A stretch of DNA of 64,000 nucleotides, from the NCBI GenBank assembly GCA_963662175.1, contig OY759222.1, positions 3,082,713 to 3,146,712 on the forward strand. Direction: 5' to 3'. Below are positions 1 to 11,250 of the stretch, in pieces. The notes beneath the pieces were generated by a model. That model did no database searches and was not told where the DNA came from. It saw nothing but the letters and a program-made list of their open reading frames with translations. The number at the start of each line of letters is the position of its first letter. The stretch's first letter is position 1. Both the position numbers and the translations under genes were made by a program. This stretch comes from Aradus depressus (Eukaryota; Arthropoda; Insecta; Hemiptera; Aradidae).

Positions 1-78
1 GAGAAGAGTGACAATTTAGTTGATGAATTCTTGCTGGGGTAGTACATTTCTGGTGATTCATCGAAGTCTTTTTTTGGT
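1..78 (+). repeat. R700 repeat, 3' end
   Basis: The window opens inside the terminal part of an R700 copy. The pattern is an A-rich run, gatgaattc, ctggggtagtacat and ggtgattcatcga, which matches the ends of the copies at 42440, 31270 and 50880. Confidence 0.7.
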
Positions 79-80
79 TG

Positions 81-555
81 TGGCTTCTGGGAGCGACGAA
101 CCATCTTACTTTACACATTCATTATGTTCTTCCTGAAGATGGTCGCCTGAATGGACGGGCTAGGTAATCTAAAAAAACAATACCCATGATGCTGAGATTT
201 TCCAAGTGCCTGTTTCCAGGAACATAAACAAGATGATGATAATGGTGGTAGGGCTTATGTGGCTGAACCAAGGATTTATGCTAACATCAGTCGGATTTGA
301 ATCCCTAAATCTGACTCTGATCGGAAACAAATCTCTCCCGTCAGGATCCATCACATTTCTCAAAGGTAGACTTAACTTAGGGCACCCATACACCCTTGAG
401 GCCGGATTTTACCTGTCTCAGAACAGAAATTATACATGTACTGGAATGAACCTAGCTTGTGGCAAGTGAGTTCAAACACTACCACGATAGAAATAGAAAG
501 GAGGCCGCGTACGCGAAAATTTAAAGAAGTGGACGCAAAAGACATTTCCTTGAGG
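81..555. other. No recognised feature
   Basis: An open frame of 87 codons (206-469, +) lies here but has no recognisable motif. Nothing else is supported. Confidence 0.4.
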
Positions 556-1284
556 AAAATAGTAAAGGGGAAGTTATGTAATCGGTCGAAAATTCGATGC
601 GGAGGTTTCAACGGAATTTGATGTATACCGAACTATAGATTCCAATGTGCCTTCTGTCTGTAAACACGATAACTTCCGATGGAATGAATGTATCGACACG
701 AAATTTTATATGTGAATCCAAAACCCTCTAACGACAACATCTATCCATTTTGAGCCAAATCGGCCAAAGGAAAGGGAGGAATTAGTGAAGCGGCTTAACT
801 CATAAACTCAGATAATTAGACACAAATTAGTTTTCAGCGGAATCGACAGAAGGGAAGGCTCAACTCATAAACCCCAATAACTGCTTTTGTAACGAATATA
901 CCGACATGAAATTTCATATTTTAAGTCGAAATCCTATGAGAACATAACCTTTCACATTTCAGAGAAATCGGCTGAAGGAAGGGGGCTCAGGGGAGGGGGC
1001 TCAATTAAAAAAACCTAATAACTGCCTCATGAATGAATTTATCGATATGAAATTTCGCATTAAATTTGAATCCTCACGAGGACGATATCTAATATTTTTT
1101 TCCGGAATCGGCCGAAGGGATAGTGAGGATCAAAGGGGGGCTAAATTAAAAAAAAACCAATAAGTGCCGATGTAACGAATATATCGACTAAATTTAGTGT
1201 GAGAATTCAGAAGCCCCAACGTAAGACAAATATTATCTATTAGCCCAAAAGATCTATTCGTTTTGGAGAGAGAGCGAAAACTTT
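556..1284 (+). repeat. R700 repeat, near full-length copy
   Basis: The copy begins ggggaagttatgtaatcggt and ends in the gagagagcgaaaactt block. Between them the segment 'ataactgcc..aatgaat..atcgacatgaaatt' recurs about every 130 bp, followed each time by 'ttcagc..aatcggcc.aaggga'. This gives three to four degenerate internal sub-repeats. It is noncoding. It is interrupted at its 3' end by the palindromic element starting about 1285. Confidence 0.75.
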
Positions 1285-1741
1285 TTATTTCCAAACGGTT
1301 TTCATCGCAACTGCGTCATCATCAGTGGCACATCTATGAGTACTTTTTTTTTTTTGGATTGGCCTCTGCGGACACCACACTAGCCATCAATGTTTTATTT
1401 TAGTTATATTTACGACATCCATGGCCCCGGGAGGGAGTTCTATCTATGAAATAAAACTCACTCCCGGACGGGATTTGAACCCGCAAACCATGGTGAGACC
1501 ATATGACTAAAGCCCTACGCTCTAGCCTGCACGGCCCGCCATGGCTCCCATGAGTACATATAAAATATAAATAAGGAAAAGTAACTAAAGCATCAAGGTA
1601 CAGAATCACATTTGGCTTACCCCATCCGTACAGTCGGGAGTCATAAGTTTCACTAGATTAGTTTTATTTTCTGTTACCCTGATGCTTTAGTTACATTTCC
1701 ATATTTATATGTTTTTATAGATGTGCCACTGTTGATGACAC
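1285..1741 (-). mobile_element. Palindromic element with hammerhead-like core, interrupted by SINE-B
   Basis: The left arm (about 1290-1343, continuing 1558-1605) pairs with the right arm (about 1680-1741): the segments around cacatctatgagtac and actaaagcatca at left recur inverted as tgatgctttagt and agatgtgcc at right. On the minus strand the left arm reads CTGATGA (1325-1319), then T, then GACGC, loop, GCGAT, then GAAAA. This is the same arrangement as at 7.8 kb and 40.3 kb, with one helix II mismatch. SINE-B sits inside with a target-site duplication, so this element is older than that insertion. Confidence 0.6.
1344..1549 (-). mobile_element. SINE-B (tRNA-Leu/Ser-like SINE), full copy
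   Basis: On the minus strand it starts gggagccatggcgggccgtg, has an A-box-like ggctagagcg and B box GGGTTCAAATCCC, and ends in an A-rich tail (poly-T on the plus strand near 1344-1356). It is bracketed by the 8-bp direct repeat ATGAGTAC at 1336-1343 and 1550-1557, a textbook retrotransposition signature. Confidence 0.85.
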
Positions 1742-2390
1742 CGGATTAGCGATAATTGACCGATTTAAGTTGGTTATTTGAGGTAAATGTTTGGGAAGAG
1801 AGTGACTAAGGTGGGTTGCCTTTGATATAGATAGCACGTCTGGGTGACAGGCCTCTGAGTTATGTTGTGTGTGTGTTGTGTGTCGTGTCAGTGTTGTGTC
1901 ATCTTGTCTCTGTGTGGAGAGTCGACACTGTACACTGAAATAGACCCCCCCACTTCCAACCTAATAGCCGCTAAATGAGCGAGTTAATGATCTCCCCCCT
2001 CTCTCTTCCTTCTCTCTCTCTGATTAGATTTAAAAATATTATTCCCCTCACTGTCTGTCTGTCCCCCTAAAGACTAATGACCCATAAATACAAAAACAGA
2101 AGATGCTTCTACAGGAGAAGAGCAATAGAAGACAAGAAGTCGTTAGGTAAAACGGTGGAGTCCTGGAGCCTTCCCTGGCTCTGTCTCACACTCCAGGAAA
2201 TGAGACATTTAACTATCAGTTTAACTAAATCTAGCGCCTTCCTTCTATTTGCAAACATTATTTTCTACTAACAAAATCTATTGTATTGTTCTACACTAAA
2301 CTAGCGCCATTTTAAACCCATTTTGGAACATACCAGTTTTTAATATAAGAAGGAATTTTAAATCAAGTTCGCAATCCGGCACAGTTCCTT
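1742..2390. other. Intergenic, microsatellites only
   Basis: It holds a GT-rich stretch (about 1864-1905) and CT-rich tracts (about 1990-2020). A 64-codon open frame at 2077-2271 has no recognisable features. Confidence 0.5.
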
Positions 2391-2563
2391 TAGTTAGTTA
2401 GTTGTGACCCATGCCCGGGCTTTAATTACTAGGTCATGTCGCCTACTACCAGAGCGCCTCTGAGCCTCTCATGATATGGGAGTTCTAAATTTTGTTGTCT
2501 ATCTAGGTTTATTCACCTAGGGTAGGGGTCTGTAACGACCCCCTGACACCGCACAGGCTCGGG
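2391..2563 (-). mobile_element. SINE-A, 3' part, with (TTAG)n tail
   Basis: On the plus strand it reads tagttagttagt, then gacccatgcccgggctttaa and cgcctactaccagagcg, then the ctaggtttattcacctaggg segment, and stops at the 'caggctcggg' block. It lacks the tRNA-like head. It is 5'-truncated and minus-oriented. Confidence 0.8.
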
Positions 2564-2569
2564 CCTGCA

Positions 2570-4110
2570 GTTTATTTATTTTTTTCATTTTTGGTATCAG
2601 GGGGTCGGAAAACATAAAATGCTGCTGAAAACTCAACATTGATTTTCTGCACTTCTCTTATACTTCGTATATCTAAAATTCGTGTTAATAAGTAGTTTTT
2701 CAATACTTAAAATATACTATTAATAATAATAATAATAATAGTAAATACAGTAATAATAATATAAATAATAAACTTTTATTATGTAAACAAAAGTGGAAAA
2801 TCAGTTATTATACTGCACAATATTTAACAAAATTTCTACGTTGACAATTTCGTCTGAGAAATAAGAGAGGGTGTGTAATTTCAGTAGTGGTTTGCGCATT
2901 CTTTAGCCACCATTTTACTTTTCAGCAGAATTTCATGAATTTCCCTGATTCGAAAATGAAAAAAAAAAGTTCCCATGTGCTTTATATCTGTGTCTGTAAA
3001 CTCGTTATCTCCCGATATCATGAATGTATCGACCATTTTTATCTGAATATTTATATCCTGTATTCAGCTCAAGAGAAGGGACAGTGGTGGGGGTTATACT
3101 CAAAAAACTCTTAATAATTTGTCGTTATAACGAATGTATCAAGAATAAATTTAGTATGAGGATTCAGAATTTCCCATATATTGATTTTCAAACAGTTTTT
3201 TTGATAAATTGGTTTCAAAATGCTGGGGAAGTACATAGCCGATGATGTTTCGACAACTTTATTTTTCCCGATTTGAAAATACATTCTTTTGAAAGATACC
3301 AGGAAGAAAAAAAAGAAAGAGAAATGAAAGACAGAAAAGAGATATAAATAAAAAGTCCTCCAATTTTGATTTCTTTTTCGTCCTTTTTCTTCTTCAGTAT
3401 TGCCTGTTTATTTATTCAATTATTTATTCAATCTGATAAAGTTGCGCCAGTTTCTTGTAAATTTCAATGGGCCTCAATAGATTAGTATCTTTTTATCTTT
3501 AGTCAGGTGAAAATAAAGCAGATGTTTCAAGAACCAAATGAAATTAGAGTGAAAAGTATTTTTTTTAAATTATTTATTTGTATTTCTAATGCATTTTTTT
3601 TCACTTCTACGTTCAATGCTGGAGAAGCAAGAATTTTGTGGTCTTAAAAGTGTAAAGTTGCCGTATATATTTTTTTTTTAAACTAATTTTTTATATGTAT
3701 TTTCCTTCAGAACCATATAAGGGTGACACTAATAATTGTCGAATGAATGTTTCAGTGTGAAATTTTGCACTTATTAAGTTTTAGAAGTCAGTTGATTGAT
3801 TTTAGAGAGAGAGCGAACACTAAGGTTTATAGAGATATTAAAAAACTTGAGTCAAATCTACTCTGAATGGGCTTAAATATTAGCCTGGCGTATCCATATA
3901 ATCTTCAGGGGGGGGGGCCCTATAAAACATAGCCCCCATCTTGATTTTATGGCCCCGACACACATAGATAGATATTTCCTTGTTGTTTATGGTCCCTGGA
4001 GGCGCGGCTTCTCAGTGAATGTCTTAATAATCTTCAACATCTTCGCCCGTTCAGTCCCGCCGATAGAGTCTCGCCTCAAATTAACTATTTATTTTTTTTA
4101 CTTTCTTTTC
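2570..4110. repeat. AT-rich DNA with degraded R700 fragments
   Basis: A (TAA)n microsatellite lies at about 2722-2765. R700 fragments lie at 2915-3260 (+; ends ctggggaagtacatagcc) and 3735-3815 (+). A G9 run lies at 3908-3916. Nothing coding is recognisable. Confidence 0.55.
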
Positions 4111-4111
4111 T

Positions 4112-4790
4112 GTATGAAGTATAAGGGAAGTTATGTAATCGATCAGAAATTCGATGTTGAGTTTTCATCGGAAACTCATGTTTTCCGAATCCCTGAATCC
4201 AAAAATGAGTGACAAACCTTTCATATCAAACGCGATACCTACATATAGCATGAATATAACGCCACAAAATGTTATGTGTATCCATATCCCAATAAGGATG
4301 AAATCTATTGATTTTCAGTCAAATTGGCCAAAGGAAGAAGAGGAAGTTAGGGGACAAACTTCCCAAAAACTGCTCCCTAAGTTCATCTCCATTTAATTAA
4401 TGTATCGCGGCCTTTTATTTATATTATTTTGTAGCGACACCTGCTGGGTTTTGGCTTAACCAATTACATGAGTTTAGCCACCTGACCACTAGAGAGTGCT
4501 CATTTTGCATGAGATGACATCATTTGGACATGATTTTGCCTCCCTCCTCCTTGTTTCACCAGCTTCCAACCAAGAAGGCTCCCCCGGTGTCGCTAAAAAA
4601 TATTAGAAAATAAAGAGGCCGCTACAAATTTATTGATAAGAAATTGTATATGAGGAATTTTTTATGAAAATTGAGAAATCCGAGAGTAATATATCGACTG
4701 ATTTTCAGCCAAATTCGCCGAAAGACATGAAAACTTGACATAACTTCTCTTATACTATTCTGAGGAATTATTTATTAATACTGGAAATTT
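4112..4790 (+). repeat. R700 repeat interrupted by a MITE
   Basis: The copy starts at gaagtataagggaagttatg and runs through the aatttcatgttttcc and 'tttcagtcaaattggcca' blocks to about 4407. It resumes at 4622 (acaaatttattgataag) after the insertion 4408-4621 and fades out near 4760. Confidence 0.65.
4408..4621. mobile_element. 214-bp MITE with about 35-bp terminal inverted repeats
   Basis: The left end begins CGGCCTTTTATTTAT and reaches tagcgacacc. The right end, read inverted, begins CGGCCTCTTTATTTT and reaches tagcgacacc. It is inserted in an R700 copy. It has no coding capacity. The superfamily is undetermined, and I could not define a convincing target-site duplication. Confidence 0.65.
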
Positions 4791-4847
4791 CATGCAAATA
4801 GGTTTAGTTTTCTTCCAAGAAAACCTTCATGATTCTTTTTACCTCTC

Positions 4848-5257
4848 CAGCTGTACCAAGTATAGGGGAAGTTATGTAAACGGTCAGAAATTCGATGCTG
4901 TTTTTAACGGAATTTCATGTTTTCCTGATTCGAAAAATGAAAAAGAAAATGTCCTTCTGTGTGTCTCTGAGCATAACTCCCGTTTGAATAAATGTTTTGA
5001 TACGAAATTTTATGTATGTAACCAGAAACCTTTAAGGACGACACCTACTGATTTTCAGCCATATCGGCCAAAGGGAAGAGGGGGATTATGGGAGAGGCTT
5101 AACACAAAGCCTCGCATAACTGCCGTTGTGATGAATGTATTGACATGAAATTGCATAAGTAAATTCAAAGCCCTATAAGAGTGACACATAATGGGTAGCG
5201 CGAAAACATAATTGAGTAATACATGCTGGAGAAGTTCATCGCCAGTGATTCACCGAC
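4848..5257 (+). repeat. R700 repeat copy
   Basis: It runs from ccaagtataggggaagtta to ctggagaagttcatcgccag, including the tttcagccatatcggcc block and the 'aactgccgttgtgatgaatg' sub-repeat. Confidence 0.7.
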
Positions 5258-5975
5258 ATTTTTTTTGCTGCCTCCCCCCCCCTCCCGGCTTCGAACACAT
5301 AACTCGATTGGGTGTTTCTCGTTAAGTATAATATTTAAAGCAGGTATTACTGTGAGGAGAGGCAGTCCAAGGTCCCGTCGACCCACCTCTGTCTTGTGTA
5401 CATCACAGGGACAACTTCCCTCGTTCAGTCAAATCGACTTACCCCCTTCATATTGAAGTGTTAAATACTGTCTGAGTCTGTAGATACATTTCATTTGAGG
5501 AGGTGAACTGTCTTTCAAAACGTTGTGACTCACGAAACAACGAGCTGTTATTTCGTTCGTGACGATACGTTCGCAACGCAAGTGACACACAATAGGGTCA
5601 GCTGATAATTTAATCAGCTGTTTATATCTTCCAGAGATATATGAAGTATAAGGGAAGTAATATAATCGGTCAGAAATTCGATGTTGGGACGCCCATTTTT
5701 TTTAGAAATATGTTTCAAATTGTCAAAATTATTGTTTTCACAACCAAATTTTGGTCACAAATTATGAGATTTAACTAAAAATATCAAAAAAAATTTAAAC
5801 TTCATAACAAATTTTGTTGGTAACATTACGTTAACGGACTGCGAGGGTCCTGAAACTGACAGTAAATATTTAAAATATGTTGTTCTCCATTGAATACTGG
5901 ATTTATATCTACTTTCAAACCTTGATTATTGGTGCAGTAAGACGCTTCTCTACATAAATGAATTATTAAATATTA
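5258..5975. other. Intergenic with a small R700 fragment
   Basis: An R700 start fragment lies at 5640-5690 (+). A short palindrome around tcagctgat lies at 5597-5622. No gene is seen. Confidence 0.5.
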
Positions 5976-5977
5976 TT

Positions 5978-6290
5978 AGCGCCGGTAGCTCAGTGGTATG
6001 CCTTCTGAGCTCATGATCGTGGGTTCGAAATCCGACCGAGGCCCTTAGTTTATTTTATCTGGGAGGTAAAATAAACTTAAGCCCGCCGTCCTTCGGATGG
6101 GACGTTAAGCGATGGTCCCGAGCCTGTACCATGTCAGGTACTCGTTAAAGATCCCTACCCTAGGTGAATAAACATTTGGGGTAGGAAAAATTTAGGACTC
6201 CCACAGTAGAGTCGGGCTCATGTCCATCAGAGCGCTCTGGTAGAAGGCGATATCACCTCGTAGTTGAAGCCCGGGCATGAGTCATAATCA
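5978..6290 (+). mobile_element. SINE-A copy, near full length
   Basis: The head gcgccggtagctcagtggta (A box) and gggttcgaaatcc (B box) are followed by the gaggcccttagttta block, 'gggacgttaagcgatggtcc', the gaataaacatttggggtagg block and the tail 'agcccgggcatgagtcata'. A few bases are deleted between the A box and cttctgagc. Confidence 0.85.
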
Positions 6291-7270
6291 ACTCATATCT
6301 AATAGATATTATATCTGTTATTTCATGTGCTTGAAAAGGGTACTTCCTGTGGCGTAGCGGCTTAGGTAGCTGCTTCATGATATGAAAATTTCCGGATTGA
6401 GTTCCAGAGATGAGAATAATTTTTTGTTATTTTATTCACATGAAAATATTTAAGAAAACCTGCCGTTACAACGGAGTAGTTTATACAGAACTCATCCTTT
6501 CTGCCCAAGTTGGGAATAGGAGCTATACACTCGTGGTAGTCAGAAGTGGGGCCTCTGATCAGAAGGGTGAAGCCCCCCTTCTGTCATAATAAAATAATAA
6601 AAAAAAACTCTTAAAAACACGAGAGGAAATATAAGTTAAAAATGATTGTTTCTTTGGTTTGTGGTTGCGTGTCGGGGCGTTGTTTAGCCTCCAGTGTACA
6701 ATCAAAAACACAAAACAACAAATAGAACACAAACCAAAACAGGTCAAATAATTAAATTCCATTGAGATTAGCCGCTGTAATTTGCCACCTTGTGATGATG
6801 TTATAAATCATCTACCTAGGTATAAATTAGACCTCATTTTTTTATTCGCTCTCATTTTTTCAAATCTAATTTATATATTTAATTCGTATTTAAATTTGTT
6901 TTTTTCTATTTCGTCTTTTGATATAGCGAGTCGTTGAAGAGGACCACAGAACTCCAGTCTGGGCTGGAGCCGTTCTCGATAACACAATATAATATAATCA
7001 AATGTGGTCAATGTTTCAAAAAGGATTTTGAAAGAAATTTTTAATAATATATATTTTTTTAATTTATTACTTCTGCAGTTATACGATGTATAAAGGAAGT
7101 TAGAAATATGGTGTTGAGTTTTTACCAAAATTTCATGTTTTCTGACTACCAAAAAATGATGACAAACCCCATAGAGACACCTTTTTCAGCCATATTGGTT
7201 TATCTGAAGAAGAGAAACTCAGTTTTCCTGGCAGTCTTTATGTAATATACATTATTATAAATTTCGTCGC
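6291..7270. other. Intergenic, AT-rich, R700 fragment
   Basis: R700 start blocks lie at 7075-7200 (atacgatgtataaaggaag). The 93-codon minus-strand frame at 6871-7152 has no recognisable domain. A further tRNA-like stretch near 6350-6410 (ggcgtagcggcttaggtagc, then gattgagttcc) is too degraded to call. Confidence 0.4.
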
Positions 7271-7275
7271 AAGAT

Positions 7276-7486
7276 ACGTGATGGCGCAGGCTGCTTAGTG
7301 GTATGCGTGCTCGAGTGAGCTCGGTGTGTGTGCGAGTCAGATAATCGTTAAAGATCTCTCTCTCTCTCTCTAACCTAGGTGGCCAAAAATTTAGGTCTCT
7401 CATGTCCACCAGAGCGATGAAAGAGCGCTCTGGTAGTAGGCGATATGGCCTTGTAGTTAAAGCCCGGGCATTAGTCACAATATCTA
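7276..7486 (+). mobile_element. SINE-A copy with internal deletion
   Basis: It has the head ggcgcaggctgcttagtggt, a deletion of the B-box-to-middle part, a (TC)n expansion at about 7356-7370, then the conserved 3' part (agagcgctctggtagtaggc) to gcattagtcacaa. Confidence 0.7.
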
Positions 7487-7594
7487 TCTAACATAGTATA
7501 GGTACTTTACCTAGCAATGGGTTCCTGAGTACATTCCTTGCTGTAATGTCTCCAAAAGTACGGAAACAATTATTTCTGTAACGCATGTAAAACG

Positions 7595-7865
7595 TTCTCA
7601 TAGAAATAAAAAATGTTGTCTTCTCACTTTTTTATTTTAGAGCAGAACCAGTTTTCGACGCAACAGCGTCATCATCAGTGGTTCACCCCACCCACACAGC
7701 ACAGCGGCTAGAAGACAACTGGTGAAACACAAAATGGCCAGTTGTCTTCTAACCGCTGTCCTGTATGGGTGGTATGAACCACTGATGATGACGCTGTTGC
7801 GTCGAAAACCGCTTCTGGTCTAAAATAAAAAAGTGAGAAGACAACATTTTTTATTTCTATGAGAA
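7595..7865. mobile_element. 271-bp palindromic element with hammerhead-like core
   Basis: The left arm (ttctcatagaaataaaaaat...) pairs with the right arm (...attttttatttctatgagaa) over nearly the whole length, with the centre near 7725-7740. Each arm contains the CTGATGA ... GACGC loop GCGTC GAAA pattern, one per strand. There is no open frame of note. Confidence 0.8.
7773..7820 (+). ncRNA. Hammerhead-ribozyme-like motif (degenerate)
   Basis: CTGATGA (7782-7788) is followed by T, a perfect 5-bp stem GACGC/GCGTC (7790-7794 with 7799-7803, loop TGTT), then GAAA (7804-7807). The flank ACCA before the core can pair with TGGT at about 7816. Helix III is unclear. The mirrored arm (about 7655-7690, minus) carries the same core and a better GAACCA/TGGTTC pairing. 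Activity cannot be judged. Confidence 0.45.
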
Positions 7866-8507
7866 ATCTCGTCCCACAACATCTTACTATCACATATGGA
7901 AAACGTTCTTTCATATGATTCGATAATTTCAATATAACATTTTTCAACACATCTTAACCCCCCCCCCCCGCGACCCAATTGTTGACCTTTTCTGAAGCTC
8001 CTCTATCCTTCTTACTAGCCATTTCCTTATTGTTTCGTAACCTCACTTCAACATTTTAACATAATGTTACAATCTAATCAAGTCTATAAACATTCAAAAG
8101 AGAGGCTTACTTAATTTTGTTACAGAGGCCCCCCCCCCCCCCCCCCCCCCAAATCCTCAACTACGCCACAGTGCCACAGTTGGCAACTTAGACTAACTCA
8201 TCTCAGCAAATTGCACTGATACCAATCTCAAACGACCTGAAAAACAATTCTGACTTTATTAAATATTTTTATTATAAATTAATTATTTTCCATTACTCCT
8301 CCATATAAATTATCTAACTTTTTATTTATTTCTTATTAATTTGAAGTCGGCTTCCTTTTAATTAATGTTTTTTATATATTTCTCTCTCTGGAGACAGATT
8401 TATAGATCCAATAATATCTTATTAACACAACAGCCAACCTGAATTAATGTCCAATTAGTAGAAATATACCATTTTTTGTTCATTTATTTTTATTTTTATT
8501 TTGTCTT

Positions 8508-8538
<31 letters not shown>

Positions 8539-10136
8539 TTAAAATACAACAACATTTACATAAGAAGCTGACATTAATATTTTAAATAGGTAGAATTTCT
8601 AATCGATGTTTATTAATTAAACTTTAACTGGATTTTAATCGATTATTTCCTGACATTAATGAGTTTTTGGTTTTATGATTATTGGATTCTGTTCTTTAGT
8701 TACAATGAAAAAAAATAAAATATAGTGTGACCATGACAGGACTTTCTTATATCCAGTCAGCGAAGTGATTTTCTCTTCTCAATAAACGGCTTAACTCATT
8801 TTAACCATATTTGGATGAGAGATACGAGTAGAAGACAAGCTAAGGGATGCTACTTTAGTTTAGTGTCATTCTAAGATAACAGATGGCACCACTTTGGGGG
8901 AATAACTTTGCCTCCTTTTTTTCGCCTGTAGAAATAAACCAATTTTTAATCTGAAAACTGCATTTTCTTCAGTGCAAAAATTCAAATTATCGGTTTAGTG
9001 TAGACATTTTTTAAAAATTGTTTTTTATGAAATAAACAATTTGTAACAACAACATTTTATACGCGAGAGCGGAAACAGTTTATCAAAAATAATAGGAGCT
9101 AGAGAAGAATTGCCTGTGATTCAGCGATGTTTTCTCATTTTGCCGCTCCATTGGCACCGCAGGCGCTGCATATCGCCGGTCTAAACGTGACACTTCATAT
9201 GTGCAAAAAGCCAACTTTACAGGAGAGACAAAATACTGATTACAAAAATATTCCTTATAGGAAACCTCAATTTTTTCGACATTTGTATTAAGTGAGATGT
9301 ATATCCATGCTTTTTAAGCTAGTTTACAAATCCAAGTAAAGAATTAACGTACTTGACGGAGTTGCCAGGTTTCACCACAATTTCGTTCCCATTTCTTTAG
9401 CAAGGTACGGTTCTTCAAACCGTATTTCATTGTTTTTTCGTTTTATGTCGTATACGAGGTCCCACTAGGTCAATAGAGTTTTTTTTTATTTTTTTTTTGG
9501 TAAAAAAAAACAATTTTCGGAAAAATGTCGCTTACGAGGTATCACGTTTATGCCGACGATATAACTTTGTACTAACTTGGATTTTCAACCAATTCGGTAA
9601 ATTGGTTTCAGAGGGAGAGCGAAAACTTAATTGAATAATTCTCTAGACTTTTTCTCTTATTTGCTCGGGTGCTCTCCCTCAATGATCTCTCCCCCTTCGC
9701 TCCCTTACAATAAATAGCTGCCAAGATGCCACGCCTCCCCAACCCAGAATAATTAATTTACTTGACACATCTGTATGTCTCATTAGCCCTTAATGACCCC
9801 CCCCCCCCCCCCCCTCCTCCTATAAAAAATATAATAAAAATAAAAATTTAAATATATGAGTTGGTAGAGTTTATTTTTCAAACGAGCCGAACGCGCGGAG
9901 TTGTCGCCCCCTCTCAAAAGGCAGTTTGTTCATGTTAAAATATGTCTGAGGGAACTCGTCCAGGAAATTTATATATTAATAAACGTTTAAATGATCTAGT
10001 TAATAACCTCTCAGATAATATTCACTACAATATATGGTCATGTACTAGCTCATTATCTACCTCTTAAAATAAATATATACACTTATGTAATAGGCAATAA
10101 AAATATTATGTAACTTGGAATTTGTATACAATGTTC
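7866..10136. other. Intergenic AT-rich DNA with homopolymers
   Basis: Poly-C runs lie at about 7959-7968, 8129-8151 and 9799-9814, and an (AT)n stretch at 8508-8540. R700 end-type fragments lie at about 9060-9135 and 9590-9650. Two similar 'gtcg.atacgaggt' segments lie near 9447 and 9526. No gene is recognisable. Confidence 0.5.
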
Positions 10137-10217
10137 ATTAAACTGAACGTCTTTATAATTTTGTTTACATATTATAATATAATCTGTAAACAAAATTATA
10201 AGGACGTTCAGTTTAAT
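10137..10217. repeat. Near-perfect 33-nt-arm hairpin
   Basis: The left arm 10137-10169 (starts attaaactgaacgtc, ends tttgtttaca) pairs with the right arm 10185-10217 (tgtaaacaaa ... gacgttcagtttaat), with one mismatch and a 15-nt loop. It is probably a collapsed MITE. The size also fits a precursor of small RNA. Confidence 0.75.
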
Positions 10218-10599
10218 TGTGGTGCTTTGAAGTCAATAGCCGAATTGAGACTATTCGCGAAGTGACTAGACAAAACCAGATACTCCTAACAATCTCAGAC
10301 AATAGAAGAATCGATTTGTGTTGGCTTTTAGTAGATACTATACTGTCTTATTATTGTCATAATATATAATATATATTAAGAACTAATCATATCATGTATC
10401 CTTTATATATAATCATTGGTCCGTTTAACAAAAAGTCAACTGAAGTTGGTCCTTTTAGTGTCTGCGGTCCAGTACAATTTCTTCGCGAATACATTTTGAC
10501 CACCATCCAGCTGTTTATCGCTACTAAAAAAATGTTTATTAAACTTTGTGTATTTTTTAAATGGATTTCTGACAATTCAATTGTTACTTCACCAGCTCG

Positions 10600-10940
10600 A
10601 AATATGTATAAGTTATATGATCGGTGAAAAATTCGATGTTCAGTTTTCCCTGGAATTTTCTGTCTGTGTGTGTTTGTGAATATAACACGCGATAGATGAT
10701 TGTATCGACACGAAATTTTATAAAATCCCATAAGGACGAACCTTATTAATTTTCAGCGAAATCGGTCGAAGGGGAGGCGCTCAACTCCAAAACCCTTACA
10801 ACTACCAATAATAAATTTATCGACACAAAATTTAGTGTAAAGATTCAGAAGTAAGTCAACTATTGATCATTAAGCCCAAAAGTTAATTGATTATATCGTT
10901 CTGGGGAAGTACATTGACGTTGATTCACCGCCAATTTTTT
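10600..10940 (+). repeat. R700 repeat copy
   Basis: It runs from 'atgatcggtgaaaaattcga' through atcgacacgaaatttta and ttcagcgaaatcggtcgaag to ctggggaagtacattgac. One internal sub-repeat is missing compared with the 41.7 kb copy. Confidence 0.65.
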
Positions 10941-11016
10941 TTTTCTCCTATTGGATAATTGAGTCTTCACAGTTTTGTAATTCTACTAGTAGTTTCTAGT
11001 GTTCTCTAGCTATGAT

Positions 11017-11250
11017 CCTACCTAAGTAGCCAGCCCTACCTTAGTAGCCAACCCTACCTAAGTAGCCAGCCCTACCTTAGTAGCCAGCCCTTCCTAAGTA
11101 TCCAGCCCTACCTAAGTAGCCAGCCCTACCTTAGTAGCCAGCCCTGCCTTAGTGGCCAGTCCTACCTTTCTAGCCAGTCCTATCTTAGTAGCCAGTCCTA
11201 CCTCACTGGCCAGCCCTACCTTAGTAGTCAGTCCTATCTTAGTAGCCAGC
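11017..11250 (+). repeat. 18-bp tandem array, about 13 copies
   Basis: The unit cctacctaagtagccagc repeats with substitutions (taag/ttag, agcc/tatcc). Because 18 is a multiple of three, it makes an artificial open frame (from 11152) reading ASPT/ASPI repeats, which is not evidence of a gene. Confidence 0.9.

Noticed and set aside
5978..6060. Functional tRNA gene
   Set aside because: A and B boxes are present, but the acceptor and anticodon stems do not pair and the same unit with a long 3' body recurs more than 20 times; it is a SINE head.
7200..7478. 92-codon minus-strand frame
   Set aside because: It is almost entirely the reverse complement of a SINE-A copy.
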